DNA of 64,000 bases from Aldersonia sp. NBC_00410 (GTDB lineage Bacteria > Actinomycetota > Actinomycetes > Mycobacteriales > Mycobacteriaceae). The DNA lies in the NCBI RefSeq assembly GCF_026342035.1, contig NZ_JAPENM010000002.1, positions 248,001-312,000 on the forward strand, in the 5' to 3' direction. Position 1 is the stretch's first letter. Each line of letters opens with the position of its first letter. Of the stretch, positions 1-9,074 are shown piece after piece. Made by a program: the position numbers and the translations under genes. A model generated the notes under the pieces. That model did no database searches, was not told where the DNA came from, and worked only from the letters and a program-made list of their open reading frames with translations.

Positions 1-3000
1 CGCCAATTCCTGCACTCCGGAGGCGCGGATGAGGTTCTTGAACGCATGCGCCTCGTCGATGAACAAGTAGTCGCAGCCCGAAGATTCGAACGTCAGACCA
101 GTGTCCTTGCCGGCGCTGTCGAGTGCGTCTTCCAGTTTCTCCTGCAGCACTGCCTTGGCCTTCTCGATCGCTTTGACCGACTCGTCATGGCTTGCCTTGG
201 TCTCGTCGAGCGCGGCGATCTGGGTGCGGATGAACTCGATGCGGGTCGAGTTGGATACGTTGACCCGCACGAACACCGACAGTGGCACGATCACCATGTC
301 CCAGTCCTGGGAAGCCGACTGGGCGAGGAATACCCGCCGCATCTCCGCGTCGGTCGCGGCCGCCCCGGAGAGCACGTTCGCTCCGGGATACCACTGCTTG
401 GCTTCTCGGGACAACTGATCGACGATATGGTTCGGAACCACGATCCACGGTTTGCTCACCAGCCCGAGACGTTTGAGTTCCATTGCGCCCATGAACATGG
501 TGCCGCTCTTCCCTGCGCCGACTACGTGATCGAGCAGCACAGTCGGCTCGGACACGATGCGCGCCACCGCATTGCGTTGGTAGTCGTATGGCGCGTACTG
601 CGACCCCAGACCGGGGAAGGCGCGTACCGACCCGTCGTAGACGGGCGCGACGACGGAGTTGAACAGTTCGTTGTAGCGGTCGAGCAGGCGCTCGGTGCGT
701 TCGGGATCGATGCCCAGTGCCCACTCGTTGAACTCCTGGGCGATGCGGTGCGCGCGGGATTGCGCGGCGCGGGTAGCGGCGTCGTGCAGCGCGTCTCCGC
801 CGGTGATGTCGCGGTACTCCTTGGATTTGGTGATCTCGATCGGTTTGCTATTAAGAAGATCGGTGAACATCTCGCGCCAGTCGTAGTCGCCGCGCCGTAT
901 TCCGGCATTGGCGACCCCCTGCCGTTCCGCGTCGGACCATTCGAAGTTGAATCGCGTTGAGCCTCGGTATTTCTTCGGCACCAGTGCCCATTTCATGTCC
1001 TGCTCGTAGATACCTGGGTAGTACGGAACCTCGATCGACCACTTGCCCGCGGCCTTTTCGATGCTGACCCGGATGTCAGCAGGGATCGCGAACGTGTCGC
1101 GCATGAACTGCACATAGTCCGCGGCGGGGATCCAGCCGGTACCCGGTCGCACGCTCACTCCGCCGGTGATCCGCGGCGGCAGCGCCTCGGTCAATGCGTC
1201 GACGTTAGCCCGGAATCGGGTGTCGGTTTCGGCGACCGCGGTCGCGTCGGCGAGTTTCTTGTGCACGTTGCCCGACAGGTACCGTGACGCCGGGATCCAC
1301 ACGTGCGGATCCGAGAGACCGCGAAACGCTTTGCCCTCCATCAGGGTTTCCACGTTCTCGACGGTGGTGTCGAGCAGCTCCGCGATCCGGGGCAGGTCCA
1401 GGCGGGCGGTCTCGTCGAGGCTGATTGCCATTGCATCCTCGATGGTGTCGGCCGAGGAGCGCACCGCCCGCACCCCGAGCACGTCGGTGTGGAACAGCGT
1501 GGCCTTGGTGGCGCGCATCGTGGTCTCGTCGAACTCCTCCAATGCCAGCACGGTGGAGAAGCCAGGATCGGTGCGCAACGCACGCCCCAGGTGCGGATAG
1601 GTCTTGTGCGGTTTGCGCGGGTTCTCCCATGCCTGCTCGGACAACTCCGCCACCACATCGGACGGGATCGGCCCGTCGTAGGGCTCGGTCCGGCTGCCCT
1701 CGGCGCGTCGCCAGTCGGCGGTGAGCTTGTCCAACGCTTTGGCGTGCTGGACGTCGGTGAGCTCGGCCACCTTCGACCAGCCGAACCGGTTGATCGCGCC
1801 ATAGCGGGCGACATAGCTGTCATAGCGCCGGTTCAGCTCCGCGCGCAGAGCGTCGCGTTGCTCGGTGGGCAGGTCTTCGCGTTGGGCGGTGATCAATGCA
1901 CCCGCGACGTCGCGCAGCTCCAGCAGCGCGGCCCATTCCCGGACCTGGCCCGCACCGCGGGTTTTCACCTCAACCCAGCGCTGCCCCGACCAGGACATGA
2001 TCCGATCGCCCTGCGCCTCGTAGTTCAGGGTGCCCACCGCCGTGACCGGGTCCGTGCGGTCGGCGGCGGCCTGCAGGCCCCGCTCGAAATCTTCGCGGGT
2101 CGGTCCGGCCAGCGTCGACCAGCCCGCGTCCAGGCCAAGACCGTCCGCGCAGGCGCGGGTCACGATGGCGATCAGACTCTGCTGCACCTGCTCCGCTAGT
2201 TCCGGGCCGCTCGTGCCGGTCACCGTCAACGACTCCCCCGCGTACATTCCGCGACCGACCGTCATGGCGCCCAGCACATGCTCGGGATGATCGGCGTAGT
2301 AGGCGTTGGCACGCAGGCCTTGCTCGTCACCGTCGGCGTCGAGGACGGTCACGTTCGCCGAGGTGAGAAACGACTTGGTCTGTGCCGTCATCTCCCGCCC
2401 ATCCTCGCGGCGGCGAAGCAGCAGAATGTCGGTCACCACCTGGGTGCCAGCCACGCGTGCAAACGCGCCCGCCGGTAGGCGGACCGCACCCACCAGGTCC
2501 GCGCGGGCGGCGATCTCCCGGCGCGAGCGCGGGTCGACGGCGTCCATCGTGTAGCGCGAGGTCAGCACCGCCACGTACCCGCCGGGTGCGGTCAACGCGA
2601 GCGCCTTGTTGATGAAGTGGTTATGGATAGAGAGCCGCGACGGGTTGTGCGACGGGTCGTGTAACCGGAAGTCGCCGAAGGGGACGTTGCCGATCGTCGC
2701 AGTGAACGAGCCTTCCGGGACATGCGTGGTTTCGAAGCCCTCGTTGCGGATCTGGGAACTCGGTTGCAGGGCGGCCGCGATCGCGGCGGTCGTTGAATCC
2801 AGTTCCACTCCCACCATCTGTGCGCTCGGCGGTGCGTAGGCCAGGAACGTGCCCGACCCGCAGCCGGGTTCGAGTACCCGTCCGCCCCGAAAACCTGCCC
2901 GGTCCAACGCCACCCACATCGCCCGCGCAACGTCTGGGTCGGTGTAGTGCGCGTTGAGGGTGTTGCGCTGGGCTTGGGCCCATCGTGCCTCGTCGAGCAG

Positions 3001-3390
3001 GCCGCGCAGCTCGTCACGTTCGGCGGCCCATTCGCTTTTGCGCAGGTCGAAGATGCCCGCGGCGGCGCCCCATCCCGACCAGCGCGTCAGAATCTCCTGT
3101 TCGTCCTCGGTCGCGTAGCGGTCCTCGACCTCGAGCCGGTTCAGCATCCGCACCGCGGCGATGTTCGCCCGCGCCCGCGCCTTCTCCCCCGACGGGGGCA
3201 GCACCGAGTCCACCGGCCGGAAATCCACCGGCTCCGGCAACAGTGACCGCACATTCTGCGCCGCCACGACCGGTTCCACCGGGCCGGGTCCGGTCGGAAG
3301 TGCTTCTGTCAGTGTTGGTTCTGTGCGCGGCAGCGGCTCGGCTGCGGTAGCGGCGGGAGTGTCTCGGTTGCCATAGGTGGGCGCGGTCAC
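1..3390 (-). CDS. Large DNA methylase-helicase (N6-MTase plus DEAH/SNF2-type helicase), partial
   Basis: Reading the minus strand gives one uninterrupted frame that leaves the window at base 1, so the C-terminus is missing. In order it shows a Pro/Glu-rich N-terminus, a SAM-binding motif I (VLEPGCGSGTFLAY, about 2.85 kb), an NVPF motif typical of N6-adenine methylases (about 2.68 kb), a long middle region, a Walker A-like motif (VVGAGKSGT, about 0.51 kb) and a DEAH box (FIDEAHAFKN) about 50 bases from the edge. Such giant proteins are common on conjugative elements and are thought to act on or protect incoming DNA; the role here is inferred. The start is unclear. The frame is open far upstream of 3390 and overlaps the preceding gene, but the only canonical start after that gene's stop is GTG at 3390. 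Confidence 0.85.
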   Translation of the reverse strand, partial: MTAPTYGNRDTPAATAAEPLPRTEPTLTEALPTGPGPVEPVVAAQNVRSLLPEPVDFRPVDSVLPPSGEKARARANIAAVRMLNRLEVEDRYATEDEQEILTRWSGWGAAAGIFDLRKSEWAAERDELRGLLDEARWAQAQRNTLNAHYTDPDVARAMWVALDRAGFRGGRVLEPGCGSGTFLAYAPPSAQMVGVELDSTTAAIAAALQPSSQIRNEGFETTHVPEGSFTATIGNVPFGDFRLHDPSHNPSRLSIHNHFINKALALTAPGGYVAVLTSRYTMDAVDPRSRREIAARADLVGAVRLPAGAFARVAGTQVVTDILLLRRREDGREMTAQTKSFLTSANVTVLDADGDEQGLRANAYYADHPEHVLGAMTVGRGMYAGESLTVTGTSGPELAEQVQQSLIAIVTRACADGLGLDAGWSTLAGPTREDFERGLQAAADRTDPVTAVGTLNYEAQGDRIMSWSGQRWVEVKTRGAGQVREWAALLELRDVAGALITAQREDLPTEQRDALRAELNRRYDSYVARYGAINRFGWSKVAELTDVQHAKALDKLTADWRRAEGSRTEPYDGPIPSDVVAELSEQAWENPRKPHKTYPHLGRALRTDPGFSTVLALEEFDETTMRATKATLFHTDVLGVRAVRSSADTIEDAMAISLDETARLDLPRIAELLDTTVENVETLMEGKAFRGLSDPHVWIPASRYLSGNVHKKLADATAVAETDTRFRANVDALTEALPPRITGGVSVRPGTGWIPAADYVQFMRDTFAIPADIRVSIEKAAGKWSIEVPYYPGIYEQDMKWALVPKKYRGSTRFNFEWSDAERQGVANAGIRRGDYDWREMFTDLLNSKPIEITKSKEYRDITGGDALHDAATRAAQSRAHRIAQEFNEWALGIDPERTERLLDRYNELFNSVVAPVYDGSVRAFPGLGSQYAPYDYQRNAVARIVSEPTVLLDHVVGAGKSGTMFMGAMELKRLGLVSKPWIVVPNHIVDQLSREAKQWYPGANVLSGAAATDAEMRRVFLAQSASQDWDMVIVPLSVFVRVNVSNSTRIEFIRTQIAALDETKASHDESVKAIEKAKAVLQEKLEDALDSAGKDTGLTFESSGCDYLFIDEAHAFKNLIRASGVQELA

Positions 3391-3503
3391 CGGCGCAGCC
3401 GTGGGCGTCGGGTGCAGCGGTGTGCCCCCGGGGTCGGTGCTCGCCGGGTCGATCGGGTGCGTGCCGTCGGCATCGAGACCGAATAGGCCGAGCTGGCTGG
3501 TGT

Positions 3504-4151
3504 CTACCTGTCGGCGAGTTTTCCGGGGCCGTCGAGGGGCCGGCCCGTCTCGGTCAGCGCTTCGCTCACGAGGTTGGTAAACGACACTGCCAGGGGATCT
3601 TCCGGGCCGGTCGGGATCGGCTGGGCGTCCTCCTGGCGGGTCTGTAGCAGGAATGATCCGGTCACCCGGAACAGCGCTGATCGGTCCGGCCACAGCCGAC
3701 GCGCCAGCTCGTCGATCTCCGGTTGCGGGTCGCTGCGGCGCAGCGGATGTTTCCATCGCTGCGGGTCGCCCTTGGCCTCGCTCAAGCGTGTCCGCTGCTC
3801 GCGTTCCTGACTCTCGCGCCACTCCGGCACGCTCATCGCCGGCGGGAACGGGTCCTCCCGGTTGGGGATCTTCTCGTACAACTCGGAGGTGAGGACCTGT
3901 TCGGTGATCGAACGTCGCGCCGTCTCGATCAGCGACACCGTCGTCGGATAGTCCGGTGCGTGATCGTGCTTGCGGATCCATTCGTCCACCAGTGAGCCTT
4001 GGGCGCTGCCCATCTGCGTCTCGATCATCTCCGCCAGCCGGTCGGCTTCGCTGTCGAGGAAGGTGTCGACCTGGGTCGGAGTCCAGTCCGGAGGAAACCC
4101 GATCGCGTCGCGCCAGGTCTGCTCCACTATCTGCCGGATCGGTTCGGGCAT
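3504..4151 (-). CDS. Hypothetical soluble protein upstream of methylase-helicase
   Basis: A 215-residue acidic, helix-rich protein with no motif I recognise, no signal peptide and no membrane segment. The ATG at 4151 is preceded at good spacing by AGGAGG, which supports this start. The methylase-helicase frame is also open across this whole gene on the same strand, but there its translation is Arg/Pro/Gly-rich and looks like a shadow. I therefore take this gene as real and the overlap as chance. It lies between the DUF1173 gene (218 bases upstream with no gene seen) and the methylase-helicase, and is probably co-transcribed with both. Confidence 0.65.
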   Translation of the reverse strand: MPEPIRQIVEQTWRDAIGFPPDWTPTQVDTFLDSEADRLAEMIETQMGSAQGSLVDEWIRKHDHAPDYPTTVSLIETARRSITEQVLTSELYEKIPNREDPFPPAMSVPEWRESQEREQRTRLSEAKGDPQRWKHPLRRSDPQPEIDELARRLWPDRSALFRVTGSFLLQTRQEDAQPIPTGPEDPLAVSFTNLVSEALTETGRPLDGPGKLADR

Positions 4152-4369
4152 CGCTGCGGTCCTCCTGGGACGTTTCGAACAGGTTCGGGTCGCCGCCTGG
4201 ACGGCTGGGTGGGTTAGTCATCGGTGGTCGCGCTCCCCTGTCACGGTCGCACATCGAACTGACAGTGCACGACCTGGCGATTACAGTTCTGACCCGGTCA
4301 GAGGAGCGTTCTCTGGCCGACACCGGCCCTGGCGGGTCCACCAACCCGTCAGGGCCCCGTGTGGTTACC

Positions 4370-5599
4370 TCAGCTCGATCCAGACGCGGCCCCTCGGATC
4401 GAAGGAAGTGTCAGGTCCGGTAGCCGGGAGCGGGTGTCCCACTCGACCAGGCGGTGCCCGGCGCTGCGGTAGAAGCCTTGCTTGTGGCGCTTGCGGTGCT
4501 CGTAATCTTCGCGCCCGATGACGCCCCACACTTCGACGTAACTTGCCGGGTCGGTGTCGAGCAGCACGAAGTCGGGGAACACCGCGTCGGCGGCGTCGTA
4601 GCGCATCGGTTTCACAAACTCGCGGCCCGCGGACGCGAGTGCGTCGGCCATCACCAACTCGGGGTGCGAGTCGACGGGGACATAGCCTCGCGTGCAGCCC
4701 ATTACCGCCATGTCGACGACCGTTGGGTAGCCCTTCGCCGAACGGGTCAGCACCAGCAGCGTCATCCGCCGACCTTCGGTCAACGCCAGCGCCGCCCGAT
4801 ACGAGCGCCGGACCCGATCGAAAAGTGCCGACGAGACGTACAGCGGCGCCCGCAAATGTGCGATGGTCAGCCGTACCCCGTAGTCGGTATCCGTGACCTC
4901 CTTGATTTCGCCGAGCAGCACGCCGCGCCGCGCGCCTCCCAACCCTGCGAGAAAGCGGGTGAACTCCTCAGCGTTGACCTCGGCGGTGTCCGTGCCAAAC
5001 GGGGGCACGACGAATACAACTGCCTCAGCCGATTGGCCGTTGATGCTGGTGCCACGCAACCGGTCCCGCAGAGTGGCATGGCAGTCGCGCCACCGCCGGG
5101 GCGGGGCGCCCGGACGATGCCCCGCCAACGCGCGGCCCTCCCACAACCAGTGCAGCAGCCCGAGCAGGGTGGTAGCGGACCGGCGTTGCCCCGGCTGGAT
5201 TGAGATGTCCGACGGCGGGACCTGACCGGGTGTGCCGATGCGCAATGTCAACGGTGTCTGCATCCGGATCGCTGTCCCGGTGGCAGTGTCAACGAACGCG
5301 TCGGCGGTGTAGGCCGCGTCCAGACCCGACCACTGCGGATGCTGGCGCCAAAACGGGCAGTCACGGTCGTGGCGGTGCCCGTGGCCCGGCCACACCGCGA
5401 GGTGAAAGACACCGTGGTAGCAACGGATCACCAGCGGCAGGGGATCATTCGGCTGACATAGGCACCAGCCATGCCCGTCCTGCGCCTTCGCGCGGGCGAA
5501 CAACCACCGCAGATCCTCACGCCGCTCCGTGATTTGGTTGGCGGACACGACCCGGTCCGCCAACCGCACCCGCGTCAGCCCTTCCTGGTTCACCATCAT
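4370..5599 (-). CDS. DUF1173-like protein of the transfer region
   Basis: A 409-residue protein. Near residues 45-85 it has a Cys/His-rich block (GWCLC, CYHGVFHLAVWPG, H-x-H-x-x-D-C-PFW) that looks like a metal site. The C-terminal part reads PDFVLLD ... YVEVWGV ... YEHRKRHKQGFY ... LVEWD, a pattern like a PD-(D/E)xK nuclease core. DUF1173 proteins are typically carried on conjugative plasmids and elements; their function is not established. The assignment rests on the Cys/His block and context. The nuclease-like reading is my inference. It starts at an ATG-ATG pair 18 bases after the DUF4913 gene's stop. Confidence 0.65.
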   Translation of the reverse strand: MMVNQEGLTRVRLADRVVSANQITERREDLRWLFARAKAQDGHGWCLCQPNDPLPLVIRCYHGVFHLAVWPGHGHRHDRDCPFWRQHPQWSGLDAAYTADAFVDTATGTAIRMQTPLTLRIGTPGQVPPSDISIQPGQRRSATTLLGLLHWLWEGRALAGHRPGAPPRRWRDCHATLRDRLRGTSINGQSAEAVVFVVPPFGTDTAEVNAEEFTRFLAGLGGARRGVLLGEIKEVTDTDYGVRLTIAHLRAPLYVSSALFDRVRRSYRAALALTEGRRMTLLVLTRSAKGYPTVVDMAVMGCTRGYVPVDSHPELVMADALASAGREFVKPMRYDAADAVFPDFVLLDTDPASYVEVWGVIGREDYEHRKRHKQGFYRSAGHRLVEWDTRSRLPDLTLPSIRGAASGSS

Positions 5600-5617
5600 C
5601 AGCCCCTTGTTCGCTCC

Positions 5618-6193
5618 TCAGCCACGGCTGCCATTCGGCCCGGCGGGGATCAGTCGTGTATCGCGGTGCCGGCCATGTTCGAACCAGCCCTGCGGGGCGG
5701 GCTCGACCGGCAGGGAACCAGGTTCGTTGTGTTCGTCTGGTCCGCACATGTGCAGGGGCCCCGATTCGCCGTCGAGGATGACGCGGAGGTGCGCGTCGAT
5801 GTGGTGTACCCACAACGCACTCATCGCGAGTCGGTCCTTGCTGGCACGCGCCGCTTCCCAGCCACTCCACAGCGCGTCCATCCGCACCGCTACTTCATCG
5901 TGTTTCCACCACTGGGCACACCAGGTGCGGCCCTGACCTGGGCCAGTGAGGCGGCGCACGACGATCGGCGCGAGCCACTGCTCGACCCATTCCCCGGCAT
6001 GGCGGAAACGGGGCGGGATCGACCTCGGCGCTGGCTTGTCCGTCTCAGTGCCTTCGGGTACGCCGAGGTTGCGGGCTCTGCCGTTGGAAAAGCCCTTCGC
6101 AAGATAGGCGACGAGCGACTCCGGTTCCGATTCGGTGCTCCCGGGATACGGCTCGTGTGACGCCCGATCGTCATTGTAGTTGTCATCCCTCAT
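5618..6193 (-). CDS. DUF4913 family protein
   Basis: A 191-residue protein. The conserved core is WCAQWWKHDE..VRMDALWSGWEAAR ... WVHHIDAHLRVILDGESGPLHMC, which matches the tryptophan-rich signature of DUF4913, a family found in actinobacterial plasmids and integrative elements. An upstream GTG start (6337) is possible. The ATG at 6193 is preferred because it overlaps the coupling-protein stop as ATGA, like most junctions in this operon. The function is unknown. Its fixed place next to the coupling protein suggests a role in transfer or element biology. Confidence 0.75.
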   Translation of the reverse strand: MRDDNYNDDRASHEPYPGSTESEPESLVAYLAKGFSNGRARNLGVPEGTETDKPAPRSIPPRFRHAGEWVEQWLAPIVVRRLTGPGQGRTWCAQWWKHDEVAVRMDALWSGWEAARASKDRLAMSALWVHHIDAHLRVILDGESGPLHMCGPDEHNEPGSLPVEPAPQGWFEHGRHRDTRLIPAGPNGSRG

Positions 6194-8262
6194 AGTTCGA
6201 TCGCCTCCGATGCGGTTGTGGGTGTAGTGCCGGTCGCGGTGGCAGGAGCTGCTTCGGGCTCGTCGTCGTCGATGGCGCCGCCGTAGCGGGCGATCGAGGC
6301 TCGGATGAGGTCGGCGTGCTCGGTGTCCCACCACCACAGCTTGCGAATCAGTACCGGCCTATTTTCCGGGAAACGCACTAGCGCTCGGTCTTTCGGCAAC
6401 GCACCGAGGTTGTCGACGGTGAGCACCGGTTCGTCGTGCCAGCTGCGGGACTTGCTCGCGCCGCCCTTGCCGCTGCTGATCGATTCGGTGGACACCTGAT
6501 GGACCCCGGTCAGGTCGGACCACTCCTTGAGGTAACCGGTATCGGCGACATTTCCGCCGTACACATGAACCGACTGGTCGAGCATCTCGGCGAACTCGTC
6601 GGCACCCCAGACCCGGGCACCCTGCTTGCGCGACTGCAAGATCGACAGAAGGATCACCCCGTGCCCACCGAGATAGGAATACTGATCGGGCAACTCGGCG
6701 AGACGGCAGGTGTTCGCGGCCTCATCGAGCACCGCCAGCAGTGGAACCCGCAGGCGTGCATCGCGATTCCGTACCGCCACGGCGGCCGCGGCGTCGAGAA
6801 CCTGCCCGATCAGCGCCGTCGTCAACGGCGCGGTGCTATCGGGCCCTTTGCGGCTCAACGGATACAGCGTGTCGTAGCTGGTGACGAACGCGACCGGATC
6901 GAACTGCGGACGGTCGTGTGTCCGCGGCCCGAACTGCACGACGGCCTTCTGCCCGGTTACGCTCACCGACAACCGAGACGGGGGCAGGATCAGCGCCGCG
7001 TATTCGTCGTCCGACAGCACATCGAGAAACCGGCGGGCCATGTCGTAAAGCCCCTGCCGCTGTCGCGGGTGCAACAAGTGGGCCTCCTTGACGCGACCGG
7101 CTGCCCGCAACTTGTTGTGCTGGGTCAAAATGGTGACCGGCAGCGGGTTCTGGTCGTTGCCGAGCCACTCCACCACGTGCAGCAGGTCGCCGCCGACGCA
7201 TCCGGCGGCGAGCATGTACAGCGCCAGTAGCTCCTGGGCTCCGCCGTCGAAGTAGGAATCGACTCGCGCACCCTTGGCTGTGGAGGCGGAGACGAAGAAC
7301 GACGCCAGCCGGCGCGCTTCGGCGAGGCGGGTGACCCGCGCCAGCGCGTCCCAGTAGAAATCGGCACCGGGTTGTCCGGCGATGCCCTGCAGATCGCATA
7401 TCCATGCGCGGCCGACGAGTTCGCGCACCAGGCGGGTGTGTCCATACAGGTCGGGCTTGTTGCTGTTCGCGATCACCGGACCCGGTGCATCGCACACGGC
7501 GACGATCGCCAACCCGGCGGTCTTGCCCATCCGGGTGCCCGCTATCGCCGCGCCAGGCAGTTCCCAAGGCTGATACACCATCGTGTTGCCGGCAACCGTT
7601 CGGCCCAGCCGCACACCGCGATACGACGGACGGTGCCGTGCGCGTCCCAAATCCGGATTGTGCTCGACCCAGCGGGCCAGCTCCTTACCGCTGACCGGTT
7701 CCTTCCCTAGCGCGGCGGTGAACCGTTCTCGATCCGTGCCCGGCGCTGCCAACGCTTCTTGCTCGGTGGTCCAGACCAGCAGTTCCTTGTGGTCGACCGG
7801 GGGTCGGCCGTGGGTGTCGCTGAACCGTTTCCGGCTGGCTGCCGCCTCGATGTCGGTGCGCACCGAGTCGGGCAGAAGTCGGCCCGCGAGCTGGTCGGCG
7901 TCGTGGCCGACCGCACCACGCAGGTTCCGAGTCGGCGTCATCGTCCGTGCCGCCCTGTCGACGGCGTGACGACGACCGACTCGGCCCCGCACCGCCCACG
8001 CCAGCATGACCGCCCCCGCGACGGCCGCCACAACAAGCGCCACCAAGATCACGGTCGCAGTGGTTGGCCAGCGGCGCTTCCCCATTGCGACCTCGAGCAG
8101 TGCGGCAATCGGGTTTGCGTTCGGAGACTCGCCGGTGAGTATCTCGCCCAAGGACAACGCGGCCCACACCACAGACGCCACCGTCGCCACGGACGCGAGC
8201 AGGAGCAGTGGTGCCCACTCGCTGCGTTCGCCACCGCGTTTGCGTCGTGCCTGAGTCGTCAT
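6190..8262 (-). CDS. VirD4/TraG-type conjugal coupling protein
   Basis: A 690-residue membrane ATPase expected to bring the relaxase-DNA complex to the secretion channel. Two N-terminal membrane segments (about residues 16-40 and 66-92) are followed by a cytoplasmic motor with Walker A GTRMGKT (242-248) and Walker B LLAVLDEAA (about 500). The membrane-anchored P-loop layout and the QSRKQGARVWG segment after Walker B fit the TraG/VirD4 family. It follows the coiled-coil protein gene by 25 bases and overlaps the DUF4913 gene by ATGA. The C-terminal tail is Ala/Thr-rich and low in complexity. Confidence 0.9.
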   Translation of the reverse strand: MTTQARRKRGGERSEWAPLLLLASVATVASVVWAALSLGEILTGESPNANPIAALLEVAMGKRRWPTTATVILVALVVAAVAGAVMLAWAVRGRVGRRHAVDRAARTMTPTRNLRGAVGHDADQLAGRLLPDSVRTDIEAAASRKRFSDTHGRPPVDHKELLVWTTEQEALAAPGTDRERFTAALGKEPVSGKELARWVEHNPDLGRARHRPSYRGVRLGRTVAGNTMVYQPWELPGAAIAGTRMGKTAGLAIVAVCDAPGPVIANSNKPDLYGHTRLVRELVGRAWICDLQGIAGQPGADFYWDALARVTRLAEARRLASFFVSASTAKGARVDSYFDGGAQELLALYMLAAGCVGGDLLHVVEWLGNDQNPLPVTILTQHNKLRAAGRVKEAHLLHPRQRQGLYDMARRFLDVLSDDEYAALILPPSRLSVSVTGQKAVVQFGPRTHDRPQFDPVAFVTSYDTLYPLSRKGPDSTAPLTTALIGQVLDAAAAVAVRNRDARLRVPLLAVLDEAANTCRLAELPDQYSYLGGHGVILLSILQSRKQGARVWGADEFAEMLDQSVHVYGGNVADTGYLKEWSDLTGVHQVSTESISSGKGGASKSRSWHDEPVLTVDNLGALPKDRALVRFPENRPVLIRKLWWWDTEHADLIRASIARYGGAIDDDEPEAAPATATGTTPTTASEAIEL

Positions 8263-8287
8263 CCTCCACCTCCCTCACTTGATGGCG

Positions 8288-9046
8288 TCACAGCCCAACT
8301 CCCTGTTCGCGGTTGGTGTCTGCGAGCAGCGCGGGTTCCGGTGTCGGTTCGGAGAAATCAGTGGGCCACATCGTCATATCGGTGACCTCGCTGCGCCACG
8401 GGTCGGCGTCGTCGAGAAGGTCGCGGACATAGGCTGCATCCAGTTCAGGCTCAACCTGCTCGGTACCGGCCTGGGCGGATTCGGCTTGTTGGGCCGGGTC
8501 GGTCTGCGCGTGCTGTTGTTCCTCGATCTGAGCGGTGACGTATTCGGCGGCTTTCGCGGCGGCGACCGCCTCGGTGTCGGTCATCGGCGCCGACGTACCG
8601 TCACGCTCGGCCTGTTCGCGTTCACGCTCGGCTTGGACGCGGGCCTCGTCGATGTCGACGCCGCGTTCGCGCAGCCGGTCCGCCGCTGTGGCTGCGGCCG
8701 CAGGGTCGGTATCGCGTTGCAGGTCCGCGGCTGCCCACTGGGCGGCCAGATCGGCGTCGGCCATGCGCAGCTCCCGCTCGGCCATCCGCTGTGAGGACTC
8801 CGCCATCTGTAGCTCGCGTGCCTGCATCCGCTGCCTTCGTTCCACCTCACGCGCCGCGGTTTCACGTTCGCGCTCGGCGTTGCGGTGCTGCTCCTCGGCG
8901 AGCCGGTGGGCGCGGTCGGTCTGCTGGACGCGGCGTTCGGCGAGGCGCGCGTACGAATCCAGCGCCGATTGGGCGGCGTTGAGCGCTTTCACCGCCATCT
9001 GCGCCAGTTCCCGGCCGCCGTGGTCGACGTCGTGATGCTCGGTCAT
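8288..9046 (-). CDS. Coiled-coil protein of the transfer operon
   Basis: A 252-residue soluble protein dominated by Arg/Glu/Ala-rich heptads (about residues 25-150, with repeated RMAERELRMAD and EREREQAERDG patterns), so a long coiled coil is expected. The tail is acidic. The open frame extends upstream to 9538, but that part is Arg/Pro-rich and overlaps the lipoprotein gene. ATG at 9046, preceded by GAGAGGAAA, gives the sensible start (MTEHHDVDHGG). It sits directly before the coupling protein and could be an adaptor or structural partner of it; this is inference only. Confidence 0.75.
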   Translation of the reverse strand: MTEHHDVDHGGRELAQMAVKALNAAQSALDSYARLAERRVQQTDRAHRLAEEQHRNAERERETAAREVERRQRMQARELQMAESSQRMAERELRMADADLAAQWAAADLQRDTDPAAAATAADRLRERGVDIDEARVQAEREREQAERDGTSAPMTDTEAVAAAKAAEYVTAQIEEQQHAQTDPAQQAESAQAGTEQVEPELDAAYVRDLLDDADPWRSEVTDMTMWPTDFSEPTPEPALLADTNREQGVGL

Positions 9047-9074
9047 GGAGCGTTTCCTCTCGATCGAAGGGTGG

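Noticed and set aside
46-960. Plus-strand 304-codon frame at the left end
   Set aside because: It is antisense to the methylase-helicase, whose DEAH and Walker-like motifs are clear; composition is Arg/His/Val-rich shadow.
3504-4221. N-terminal extension of the methylase-helicase up to ATG 4221
   Set aside because: The frame is open but encodes Arg/Pro/Gly/Asp-rich sequence without domain character over a convincing gene that has its own ribosome site.
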